Shown here: piece after piece, positions 1-7,868 of the stretch
Numbering within the stretch: position 1 is the stretch's first letter
Layout of the letters: each line of letters begins with the position of its first letter
Source of the DNA: an uncultured Bacillota bacterium
Lineage (GTDB): Bacteria > Bacillota > Clostridia > Christensenellales > UBA1242
Direction of reading: 5' to 3'
DNA: 20,604 bases
Assembly: GCA_949282835.1 (NCBI GenBank)
Contig: CASDQU010000028.1
Location: 1 to 20,604, forward strand
Position numbers and translations under genes: made by a program
The notes under the pieces: model-generated
Told to the model about the DNA's origin: nothing
The model's database searches: none
The model's input: only the letters and a program-made list of their open reading frames with translations

Positions 1-45
1 AGCTAGTATTATAAACAACATACTAAATATCAAAAATCGTTTCAT
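1..45 (-). CDS. N-terminal fragment of a secreted or membrane protein, cut by the window edge
   Basis: An ATG at 43-45 on the minus strand is preceded by a good Shine-Dalgarno site (GAGGAGA, 53-59). It opens a frame reading MKRFLIFSMLFIILA up to the first base of the window. Two basic residues followed by a hydrophobic run is the usual beginning of a signal peptide or membrane anchor, so the product is probably exported or membrane-bound. Only 15 codons are visible, so the function cannot be told. It lies about 260 bp downstream of the spoIIM-like gene on the same strand. Confidence 0.55.
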   Translation of the reverse strand, partial: MKRFLIFSMLFIILA

Positions 46-60
46 TTTTCAATCTCCTCT

Positions 61-303
61 TCTTTAGTGTTTTCAAAAATATTCTTTTTATACTGATAAG
101 CCTAGCTTTATAAATGCAAACAAAAAAGAATATTCCTAAAATAAAATTTAGAGTAAAAATTAGACCATATTTTATAAATAATAATTCTCTTTTACTGAAA
201 CAAAGTTTAATTTGATAGCTTGATAATTACTATGTGATGGCACAATTTATTATGTTTTTGCGTTGGCAAAATTATTAAGACTTTTAAGTTTTCATCACAT
301 AAC
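61..303. other. AT-rich intergenic region between the edge gene and the spoIIM-like gene
   Basis: No convincing gene is visible on either strand. Two imperfect structures can be seen: a 12-bp inverted repeat (78-89 with 123-134, about 33 nt apart) and a 9-bp inverted repeat TATGTGATG / CATCACATA (231-239 with 293-301). The second lies just past the stop codon of the spoIIM-like gene and encloses a small TTTTGC/GCAAAA hairpin. Neither has the compact GC stem and T-run of a classical terminator. The region presumably holds the 3' end of the upstream transcript and the promoter of the edge gene. Confidence 0.4.
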
Positions 304-927
304 TTAAATTACCAAAATCACTTTAGCATTGAAAATAAGGAGTAAAATTTCTTCGCATACGCATACACAAAGCAAAAACAAAATTGCCAATAGTAACAAC
401 TTAGTCTTTTGTTTTGAAGTTTTGTAAGTCTGATAACATCTGTTTTCGCGAAAGGTTTTTGCCATAGTTAGATAAAATAAAGTCATGATAGCAAGCACAA
501 CAATCTGACATGGCAAGGCAACGATTATTGAAACAATGACACCTGAAATGCCATATAAGGCTATCATAAGAGAGATATATAGTCCTAATAGATAACTGCG
601 ATAAATTAAAAGAAGTAAGGCTACTGGCGAAAACCATTTTGTAAATGAGCAGCCAAATAATAATAGAGTTATTAAAAGCATTGAAAAAAGTCGGGTAAAA
701 AAACTGGAAGCGCTAATACTGTTTGAGCTTATATTGACAACACCGAAATTGTCATTAATATCATAACTCCCCTTTGTCTTAACCGCCACTATAATGCCTG
801 TAATAAATGTTATAATCATTAAACTAGAAAAAATAATCAAAGCTATTTTTCTTTCTTTAATAAGGTCTATAATAAAATCAAAAGCATTTCTAAATACACG
901 ATTTTTGTTATTTCTTGTCATATTCAT
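304..927 (-). CDS. spoIIM: SpoIIM-like multi-pass membrane protein
   Basis: This 207-residue protein is mostly hydrophobic, with about five membrane segments (roughly residues 28-48, 78-97, 100-123, 127-153 and 176-205) and a basic N-terminus. Its size, the helix after a short cytoplasmic tail, the extracytoplasmic stretch, and the second half (R-S-Y-L-L-G-L followed by a Y-G-I-S-G turn and a further helix opening L-P) resemble the SpoIIM family. SpoIIM is part of the DMP machinery that remodels septal peptidoglycan during forespore engulfment. The assignment rests on recalled family pattern, not a search; another small membrane protein family is possible. The start codon has no clear Shine-Dalgarno site; a second ATG two codons later is an alternative. 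The spoIID and spoIIP partners are not in the window. The Cys-Val-Cys-Val-Cys run in the last helix is unusual. Confidence 0.5.
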   Translation of the reverse strand: MNMTRNNKNRVFRNAFDFIIDLIKERKIALIIFSSLMIITFITGIIVAVKTKGSYDINDNFGVVNISSNSISASSFFTRLFSMLLITLLLFGCSFTKWFSPVALLLLIYRSYLLGLYISLMIALYGISGVIVSIIVALPCQIVVLAIMTLFYLTMAKTFRENRCYQTYKTSKQKTKLLLLAILFLLCVCVCEEILLLIFNAKVILVI

Positions 928-992
928 AATTTATGTATTTAACAACCAAAAAAGAACATTATCATTTAAATGACAACTAATAAAAAATTAAA

Positions 993-1022
993 CCTTTCTT
1001 TGCTTTTAGAAAGGCTTTTTTT
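993..1022. terminator. Rho-independent terminator, possibly bidirectional
   Basis: CCTTTCT (993-999) pairs with AGAAAGG (1008-1014) around an 8-nt loop. On the plus strand it is followed by CTTTTTTT. On the minus strand the stem is followed by TTTAATTTTTT, so it can also stop transcription arriving from ynbB, about 200 nt upstream in that direction. Both neighbouring genes are on the minus strand, so that is its likely use. Confidence 0.6.
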
Positions 1023-1081
1023 AATTAACTATTATAAAACTTTTTTATTTTTATCATCTTTCCCACTTGCAAAAGCTGGCT

Positions 1082-1194
1082 ATAGACTAGTTGTAGCTAA
1101 TTTTTGAAAAATTTATATAAAGTTAATTGTACTCGGTCTCAAATATAAAGTTAATTGGACTTGGTCGCAAATTTAGAATACTTAATTAGTCTAT
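1082..1194. repeat. Small repeat-bearing element: two 28-bp direct repeats inside imperfect inverted ends
   Basis: Two adjacent 28-bp copies, 1115-1142 and 1143-1170, differ at three positions; each begins ATATAAAGTTAATTG and ends in CAA. They are enclosed by an 11-bp inverted pair with one mismatch, ATAGACTAGTT (1082-1092) and AATTAGTCTAT (1184-1194). There is no reading frame inside. It sits in the gap between ynbB and the spoIIM-like gene. Tandem binding-site-like repeats near an inverted end are typical of some insertion sequences (IS21-type ends, for example), so a relic IS end or a MITE is the likeliest reading. No family has been confirmed. Confidence 0.45.
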
Positions 1195-1209
1195 TTGTCA
1201 AAAATTATT

Positions 1210-2421
1210 TTAATAAATTTCAAGCAGTTTTTCTGCAAGTGCTTTTACATGTTCATAAGTAAGACCGCCTTGAATATAGGCAATATATGGCTCTCTAATT
1301 GGCCCATCGCATGATAGCTCTATTGATGCTCCCCCCACAAATGTGCCCGCAGCCATTATGACTTGGTCTTTATATCCTGGCATATCCCAAGGCATTGGAA
1401 TAACATAGCCATCAACAGGAGAACAAGTTTGGGTAGTTTGCACAAATTTTATAAGATCTTCTGCCCTGTCAAAAGATATTGCTTTAACTATATCTTGCAT
1501 TATTATATCATTCGCTGGCGTTACCTTAAAGCCTTTTTCTTCCATAACGCCGCCAATCAATAATGCCCCTTTTAAACTTTGAGCAACTACATGAGGCGAA
1601 AGGAAAAAACCTTGATAAAACATTCTATAGCCCATTTCATATGAGCCAACCTCCAGTTTTAAAGATGGATTTGTATATCTAGTGGCAATAAGGTCTATTG
1701 CTCTCTCGCTCCCTGCAATATAGCCTCCTGTTTGTGCCAGCCCGCCGCCAGGATTTTTAATAAGCGAACCCATTATTACATCTGCGCCGACATCGCTAGG
1801 CTCTAACCTGTCTACAAATTCACCATAACAATTATCAACTACAATAAACGAGCTTGGCGAAAGTTTTTTAATTAACTTAAACACTCCTTCCATATCACTA
1901 GGAGCTAAAGCTTTGCGGTCACAATATCCCTTTGAGCGCTGAAGATAGACAACCTTTGGTTTATATTTCTTTACCATTTTAGAAATTTTATCTTCATCAA
2001 AGCTGCTATCTTCCTTCAAATCGATTTGCTTATAAATAACGCCATAATCTTCTAATGAGCTGTTGCCTTTGCCAAAAATCGAACTTTGTATGGTATCATA
2101 AGGCAAACCTGTTATCGAAAGGATAATGTCTCCCTGCCTGAGAAGACCATAAAGAACTGTTGATATGGTATGAGTGCCACAAGTCAAATGAGGAGAGACG
2201 ATGGCTTTTTGAGTATTAAAAGTTTTAGCAAAAACCTCTCCTAATCTATCCCGTCCCGCGTCTCCATAACCATATCCAGTCGAACCGCTAAAACACTGGC
2301 TTGATACCTTACATTCTTTAAAAGCATTTAATACTTTCTTTTGATTATAGAAAGCAATATCATCAATACGCTTAAATTGACTGGCAAGTTTTTTCTCTAT
2401 TTCCTCTAAACTTTTAGCCAT
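1210..2421 (-). CDS. ynbB: PLP-dependent methionine gamma-lyase family protein (YnbB / 'aluminium resistance' family)
   Basis: The 403-residue protein belongs to the fold-type I pyridoxal-phosphate family often annotated as aluminium resistance protein and related to Cys/Met metabolism enzymes. Family hallmarks include the glycine-rich G-S-T-G-Y-G-Y-G-D-x-G-R-D segment (residues 46-58), the cofactor aspartate in VVDNCYGEF (D196), and the presumed Schiff-base lysine in SLIKNPGGG (K222). The in vivo substrate of the family is poorly defined; a C-S lyase activity is the usual guess. It starts at an ATG with a strong AAGGAGG site and overlaps the end of miaA by 16 nt, so it is the last gene of the miaB operon. 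In Firmicutes this gene commonly lies next to miaA, often with hfq between them; no hfq is present here. Length is normal for the family. Confidence 0.9.
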   Translation of the reverse strand: MAKSLEEIEKKLASQFKRIDDIAFYNQKKVLNAFKECKVSSQCFSGSTGYGYGDAGRDRLGEVFAKTFNTQKAIVSPHLTCGTHTISTVLYGLLRQGDIILSITGLPYDTIQSSIFGKGNSSLEDYGVIYKQIDLKEDSSFDEDKISKMVKKYKPKVVYLQRSKGYCDRKALAPSDMEGVFKLIKKLSPSSFIVVDNCYGEFVDRLEPSDVGADVIMGSLIKNPGGGLAQTGGYIAGSERAIDLIATRYTNPSLKLEVGSYEMGYRMFYQGFFLSPHVVAQSLKGALLIGGVMEEKGFKVTPANDIIMQDIVKAISFDRAEDLIKFVQTTQTCSPVDGYVIPMPWDMPGYKDQVIMAAGTFVGGASIELSCDGPIREPYIAYIQGGLTYEHVKALAEKLLEIY

Positions 2422-3314
2422 TTTCTAGCCTCCTTTTCTAAACTTAAAGCCCCGTTTTCTCTATTTTGAACATCAATATATGTCACATTATCCATCGACT
2501 TTAAAAAAGTTATCTGCCGTTTGGCATAATTTCTTGAATGTTGCTTTATAAGTGAAAGCATTGTGTTTTTATCAATTTCCTTTTTTAAATATGATGTCAC
2601 TTCTTTGTAGCCAATAGCTCTCAACGCAGACAAATGATAGCCATAATTTGCAATAATGTTTTGCGTCTCCTCTATCAGCCCTTCTTCTATCATTCTTTCA
2701 GCGCGAAGATTAATTCGCTCATACAAACTTTGCCTATCCATGGTTAGAGCAAAAATTTTATATTCAAATTCATCATCTTTTTTTAATAAACTTTTTTGCC
2801 CGCCAAATGTAGCTATCTCCATCGCCCTGATTACTCTTATTTTATTATGTCTATCGGTTTTCTTAGCTAACTCGGCATTTATACTTGTAAGTCTATCATA
2901 TACAGCCTCAAGTCCATCTTTTTCTATCTGTTCTTCTAACTCTTTTCTAAAATTCTCATGCCTTTGTGTGCCACCTAAATTGTAATTTTCAACTAAAGCT
3001 TTGATATAGAGCGCCGTTCCTCCTACAATTATAGGAAGATGATTTCTTTCACTAATTTCTCTAAGTTTACTTTTGGTATATTGTATAAACTGATGCACAT
3101 TAAATTCCTCATTGGGCTGCAAGATGTCAATACCATAATGGCTTATACCTTGCATTTGTGCTTTGGTTATTTTGGCAGAGCCTATATCGAAATGTTTATA
3201 AACTTGGACTGAGTCAGCAGAAATAATCTCGCCATTAAACTTCTTGGCAAGATTTATTCCCATTTCACTTTTACCTACACCAGTAGCTCCTAAAATTATT
3301 AAAACCTTTTTCAT
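2406..3314 (-). CDS. miaA: tRNA dimethylallyltransferase MiaA
   Basis: MiaA transfers a dimethylallyl group to N6 of A37 in tRNAs that read U-starting codons, giving i6A, the substrate of MiaB. The 302-residue protein has the P-loop GATGVGKS (residues 9-16), the DSVQVYKHFDIGSAK substrate-binding segment, HYGIDI, the IIVGGTALYIKAL loop, and the C-terminal YAKRQITF element. Together these are diagnostic. It starts one base inside mutL (TAATG junction), so translation is probably coupled to mutL, and ends 16 nt inside ynbB. Having miaA and miaB in one operon places both steps of ms2i6A37 synthesis under one promoter. Length and motifs are normal; the usual GGTGLY is GGTALY and the tryptophan usual after KRQxT is phenylalanine. 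Confidence 0.95.
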   Translation of the reverse strand: MKKVLIILGATGVGKSEMGINLAKKFNGEIISADSVQVYKHFDIGSAKITKAQMQGISHYGIDILQPNEEFNVHQFIQYTKSKLREISERNHLPIIVGGTALYIKALVENYNLGGTQRHENFRKELEEQIEKDGLEAVYDRLTSINAELAKKTDRHNKIRVIRAMEIATFGGQKSLLKKDDEFEYKIFALTMDRQSLYERINLRAERMIEEGLIEETQNIIANYGYHLSALRAIGYKEVTSYLKKEIDKNTMLSLIKQHSRNYAKRQITFLKSMDNVTYIDVQNRENGALSLEKEARKWLKV

Positions 3315-5266
3315 TAAACTATTCTTTTAAACATCTTTTCAAAATCTTTCTTAGTAAGAACAAGAGCAATAGGTCGTCCATGCGGACAAAGCATAACACC
3401 CTTTCTTACATTCTCAATCAAATAAGCACACTGCTCTTTATCTATTTGGTCGCCTGCCTTGATAGCATGTTTACATGCTGTTTGGCATAGTTTATCATGA
3501 ATAAAATCGCTAGCCTTTTTGTATAAACCTGCACTTTCTTTTACCAGCTCATCAACAAAACACTCAAGTTGCATATCACATAGTAAATATGGCACACTTT
3601 TAATTTTAAAGGAGCTGCCTTCTTTTTCAATATCAAAGCCAAGAGCTTTTAACTGCGGCAAGATTTCTTCTATAAAACTTGCCTCTTTGATACCCACATT
3701 AAATTCAAAAGGAGCAAGTAAAGATTGTGAGGCATTGCCTTCATCCACCACTTTTAGCAGTTTATCATATAAAAGCCTTTCATGTCCAGCATGTTGATCA
3801 ATAAAATATAGTTTATCTTCAAGCTCTACCACAATATATGTGTTAAATACAGTGCCTAAAATCTTCATTTCATCTTTTACACTGCTATCAAAAAATTTCT
3901 TGGTAGAATTTTCAATTTCACTTGTGAATTTTTCGCCAGATTGATCAAAGAATATTGTTGAATCATCGTTACTTGAAAGAATATATTTATTTTTAATAGT
4001 CAATTTTCTTAAATCTGAAAAATCCTCATCTTCTGGATTTGTTTCACTGTCTGTATCAACTTTCTCAACCTTGATGTCAAATTCTTTTGGTTTAAAAATT
4101 GGAGCATCTCTATCAAACAAATCTATTGAATAACTTTTCCCTTCGGTTGGCGAAATTCGTTCGTTAGATTTTTTATATGTTGGATTTGTTCCTTCTATAT
4201 TAAACTCACTTCTATTGTCCACCTCTTCTTTTTCAACATCTTTATACTCACTAAAATGCAGGCTTTTAAAATCTGCAATTTGGTCTACCGAAAGTAAAGC
4301 ATTTTCAACAGACTTTCTTATAATTGAGAAAATCTTATTAGGATTTTCAAACTTAACTTCTCTCTTAGAAGGATGAACATTGACATCAACACAATCACAA
4401 GGAAGTGTTATAGAAAGCACATAAATAGGAAATCGTCCTTTCATCAAAAATGACTCATATACCCCTTGCACTGCCTGCGATATTAAATAATTTTCAACCC
4501 ATCGGCCATTGATAAAAAGTGTTTGATAGGTTCTATTACTTTTAGAAATCTTAGGTTTTGTAATAAAGCCGCCAACTCTATAACCATTATCTTGATAGTC
4601 AACTTCAATCAAATTTTCATAGACCTCGCGACCATATATCGTATATATTATGTCTTGCATACTACATGATGTAGTGTTATATATCTCTTTTCCGTCAACA
4701 TAATAGATAAAACTGATATCGCTATGAGATAACATAATCTTTTGAATTATATGAGTAATTTCACTTTCTTCAAGTTTATCTCTTCTAAGAAATTTAGCCC
4801 TAGCAGGAGTATTATAAAAAAGATTTGAACAGCTGATTGTTGTCCCCCTCTCCCTAGCAATTTGCGTTATATCGCTAGCATCGCCGCCCTCTACTTTAAT
4901 CATATAGCCTATATTTGAATTCTCGGTTTTAGATGATAGTCTAACCTGACATACTGACGCTATACTTGCAAGAGCCTCACCTCGAAAGCCTAAACTTATG
5001 ATATTGTCAAGGTCATCAACATCTTTTATTTTACTTGTGGCATGCGGCAAAAAGGCTAATGGCAAATCCTCTTTGTCTATACCGCAACCATCATCGGCTA
5101 CAGTGATATTTTTCTTGCCACCCTGTTCAATTTCTATTCTAATATGTTTTGCCCCAGCATCAATGCTATTTTCCACCAATTCTTTTACTATCGAAGATGG
5201 TCTTTCAACCACTTCTCCAGCTGAAATTCTGTTAAATACAGCTGGCTTTAAAAGATTAATCTTCAT
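3314..5266 (-). CDS. mutL: DNA mismatch repair protein MutL with endonuclease-type C-terminus
   Basis: MutL couples mismatch recognition by MutS to strand incision. An ATG at 5266 is chosen over one eight codons upstream (5290) because GGAGGAGG lies just before it and it gives the canonical MutL beginning. That makes 650 residues. The GHKL ATPase motifs are present: the E29/N33/D36 helix, D58-D-G-C-G, the T-S-K-I segment and GFRGEAL (residues 93-99), followed by the NTPARAKFL loop. An acidic, low-conservation linker covers about 335-450. The C-terminal domain has DQHAGHE (D490-E496), ACKHAIKA and CPHGRP (from C627), the metal-site motifs of endonuclease-competent MutL in bacteria without MutH. 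The last residue of DQHA-x2-E-x4-E is Asp (D501) instead of Glu. The start overlaps mutS by 11 nt and the end touches miaA by 1 nt. Confidence 0.95.
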   Translation of the reverse strand: MKINLLKPAVFNRISAGEVVERPSSIVKELVENSIDAGAKHIRIEIEQGGKKNITVADDGCGIDKEDLPLAFLPHATSKIKDVDDLDNIISLGFRGEALASIASVCQVRLSSKTENSNIGYMIKVEGGDASDITQIARERGTTISCSNLFYNTPARAKFLRRDKLEESEITHIIQKIMLSHSDISFIYYVDGKEIYNTTSCSMQDIIYTIYGREVYENLIEVDYQDNGYRVGGFITKPKISKSNRTYQTLFINGRWVENYLISQAVQGVYESFLMKGRFPIYVLSITLPCDCVDVNVHPSKREVKFENPNKIFSIIRKSVENALLSVDQIADFKSLHFSEYKDVEKEEVDNRSEFNIEGTNPTYKKSNERISPTEGKSYSIDLFDRDAPIFKPKEFDIKVEKVDTDSETNPEDEDFSDLRKLTIKNKYILSSNDDSTIFFDQSGEKFTSEIENSTKKFFDSSVKDEMKILGTVFNTYIVVELEDKLYFIDQHAGHERLLYDKLLKVVDEGNASQSLLAPFEFNVGIKEASFIEEILPQLKALGFDIEKEGSSFKIKSVPYLLCDMQLECFVDELVKESAGLYKKASDFIHDKLCQTACKHAIKAGDQIDKEQCAYLIENVRKGVMLCPHGRPIALVLTKKDFEKMFKRIV

Positions 5267-7868
5267 TTGCCTCCTCCTTGGCTTTAGCACTTAAATCACT
5301 TAAAATATCAAAGGCATACATAGGTGTTATATTATTCATGTCTACATCCTTTAAAATCGACAAAATATTCAATGCAACTTTACTATTTATCTCCGCTTTT
5401 GATTTGTCTTCTTTGAATATATTCAAATCTAATTTTTGATTTACCTTTTCAAGGTCTTTTGAAATTTCTTTGGCTCGCGATAATACCTCTTTTGGAACAC
5501 CAGCAAGCTTGGCAACTTCAATACCAAAACTTTTATTCGCGCCACCTCTAACAATTTTTCTTAGGAAGATTATTGTATCATTAAATTCTTTTACCGATAC
5601 TTTATAGTTTTTTACACCTCCAAGCACTCCTTCAAGCTCGGTTAATTCATGATAATGAGTTGCAAACAATGTCTTGGCATGAAAATATTTTGAAATATAT
5701 TCTATAACTGACCATGCAATACTGAGACCGTCAAATGTCGAAGTTCCTCGACCGATTTCATCAAGTACTATTAAACTTTTATCAGTTGCATTTGCTAAAA
5801 TGTATGCCACTTCACTCATTTCAACCATAAATGTACTTTGACCAAAAGCAAGGTCATCGCTTGCTCCCACTCTAGTAAAAATTCTATCTGTGATTGGTAT
5901 ATGTGCTTCCTTGGCCGGCACAAAACTGCCTATATGAGCAAGCAAGGTTATTATCGCTACCTGTCTCATATATGTACTTTTGCCTGCCATATTAGGCCCT
6001 GTAATGACCATTATTTTATTTTCATCATCATCAAGCAAGGTGTCATTGGCTACAAATGTTCCCCTTTCAATATACTGCTCAACAACTGGATGTCTACCAT
6101 CAACAATTTTAAGAATTTTATTGTTCGCAGATACCACAGGTTTGACATAGCCATTTTTAACTGCTACTATGGCAAGTGAAAGCAACGCATCGATATTTGC
6201 CACGGCTGATGAAATTTGTTGAAATGTTTGAATATATTTACTTAATAGATTTTTTATCTCTCCAAATATTTGCATTTCAAGGTCGTAAGCTTTCTCTTCC
6301 GAACCTAAGATTTTATCTTCTATAACTTTAAGGTCAGGCGTAATAAATCGCTCGCCGTTTGCAATCGTTTGTTTTCTTATATATCTAATTGGCACTTTAT
6401 CAAGTTGGCTTTTGCTAACTTCTATAAAATATCCAAACACACGATTATTATTGACACGAAGATTTTTAATTCCAGTCTCTTCTATCTCTTTGCGCTCAAG
6501 CTCTTTAAGCCAGGTTGAGCCCAATCTCTTAGCCTGCCTATATTCGTCAAGTTCTTTGTTAAAGCCCTCTTTTATAAAGCCGCCATCTTTCAACATATGT
6601 GACGCCTCTTCGCTAATCGCCTCATCTAGCAATTTGGCAACTGAAGAAACATCAACTAACTCATCTCTATACTTAATTAGATATTTACTGTTTACACTAT
6701 TTAGCGCCTCTTTAAGTCTAGGCAAAGCTTGTAGCGATCTTTTTAGGTCTACCATGTCTTTTGGTGTGACATTGCCAAATGCAACTTTTGCTGTAAGTCG
6801 CTCAATATCGGCTATTTCTTTCAATATGTCGCTAACTTTATCTCGCACTATGATTTTTTTGACATACTCCTCAACCGCTTCAAGTCTATTGTTGATAATT
6901 TTGGCATCTTGTAATGGTTGATCTAACATTCTTCGAAGAGTTCTTGCTCCCATACTGGTACTTGTCTTGTCTATTACCCACAAAATTGAACCTGTCTTTC
7001 TTCTATCTCTATTATTTTCAACAATTTCGAGATTTCTTCTTGTATTTAAGTCGATAATCATATAATTTGTATTTCTAACCACATTAATTTTGTTTATATT
7101 TGATAGCGTTCTTTTTTGTGTTTCATTTAGATATTCAAATAATGCTCCTGCGCTTATGATAACCGCTTCTTGTCCCTTTAAGCCATAAACGGCTTCAAAA
7201 TTACTGCCAAATTGCTTCTGAAGGTTTTCCATGGCTCTAGTTTTACTAAAAGCCCAATCATAATATTTAGTGAGTTTTTTCATACTTGAATAGGCAATAG
7301 GAAGATTATTGTAAAATTTAGCTGCCTCTTCATTCCCTATTATTTCTGAAGGTAATATTCTAGCAACCAAATCGGTGACATCTTTTTCTACAGATTGACC
7401 AGGCCAAATAACTTCAAATTCCCCTGTCGATATATCTACATAACTTAAGCCTATTTTATCACCATTTTTGTATATACAAAGAAGATAGTTATTCTTTTGA
7501 CCTTCAAGCATTTCTTCGTCAATTAGTGTGCCTGGAGTTATAACTCTTACTACATCTCGCTCAAGAAGTTTTACACCTGGCTTTGGCTGCGTTAACTGCT
7601 CGCAAATTGCAACTTTATAGCCACACGCAATAAGCCTTGCAATATATGTTTTGATTGCATGATATGGCACGCCGCACATTGGCGCTTTGTCGGCAAGCCC
7701 GCATGATTTGCGCGTGAGTATCAAATCTAACGCTTGCGATGCCTTAATTGCATCTTCAAAAAACATTTCATAAAAATCGCCCATTCTATATAAAAGAATG
7801 CAGTCTTTATAGTTTTCCTTTATATCTAGATATTTTTTCATGGCTGGAGATAAATTTTCCTTGCTCAT
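5256..7868 (-). CDS. mutS: DNA mismatch repair protein MutS
   Basis: MutS binds base mismatches and small loops as a dimer and recruits MutL. The 870-residue protein has the full MutS1 layout: the N-terminal mismatch domain with the Phe-x-Glu wedge in GDFYEMF (F32, E34), connector and lever/clamp domains, then the ABC-type ATPase with Walker A GPNMAGKST (about residue 623), Walker B LDEIGRGTSTFDG (about residue 700) and the THYHEL signature, and a short C-terminal helical tail. No domain is missing. The ATG overlaps the stop of miaB in an ATGA junction, with GGAGGGG just upstream. The end overlaps mutL by 11 nt, so the pair is translationally coupled and likely made in a fixed ratio. Confidence 0.97.
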   Translation of the reverse strand: MSKENLSPAMKKYLDIKENYKDCILLYRMGDFYEMFFEDAIKASQALDLILTRKSCGLADKAPMCGVPYHAIKTYIARLIACGYKVAICEQLTQPKPGVKLLERDVVRVITPGTLIDEEMLEGQKNNYLLCIYKNGDKIGLSYVDISTGEFEVIWPGQSVEKDVTDLVARILPSEIIGNEEAAKFYNNLPIAYSSMKKLTKYYDWAFSKTRAMENLQKQFGSNFEAVYGLKGQEAVIISAGALFEYLNETQKRTLSNINKINVVRNTNYMIIDLNTRRNLEIVENNRDRRKTGSILWVIDKTSTSMGARTLRRMLDQPLQDAKIINNRLEAVEEYVKKIIVRDKVSDILKEIADIERLTAKVAFGNVTPKDMVDLKRSLQALPRLKEALNSVNSKYLIKYRDELVDVSSVAKLLDEAISEEASHMLKDGGFIKEGFNKELDEYRQAKRLGSTWLKELERKEIEETGIKNLRVNNNRVFGYFIEVSKSQLDKVPIRYIRKQTIANGERFITPDLKVIEDKILGSEEKAYDLEMQIFGEIKNLLSKYIQTFQQISSAVANIDALLSLAIVAVKNGYVKPVVSANNKILKIVDGRHPVVEQYIERGTFVANDTLLDDDENKIMVITGPNMAGKSTYMRQVAIITLLAHIGSFVPAKEAHIPITDRIFTRVGASDDLAFGQSTFMVEMSEVAYILANATDKSLIVLDEIGRGTSTFDGLSIAWSVIEYISKYFHAKTLFATHYHELTELEGVLGGVKNYKVSVKEFNDTIIFLRKIVRGGANKSFGIEVAKLAGVPKEVLSRAKEISKDLEKVNQKLDLNIFKEDKSKAEINSKVALNILSILKDVDMNNITPMYAFDILSDLSAKAKEEANED

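Noticed and set aside
78..134. 12-bp inverted repeat as a terminator
   Set aside because: The arms are almost all A and T and about 33 nt apart, so a stable hairpin is unlikely.
6412..6921. Long plus-strand open frame opposite mutS
   Set aside because: It is antisense to a fully conserved MutS coding region, has no ribosome site and gives a Ser/Leu-rich translation typical of a shadow frame. The same applies to the other frames antisense to mutL, ftsK, miaB and recA.
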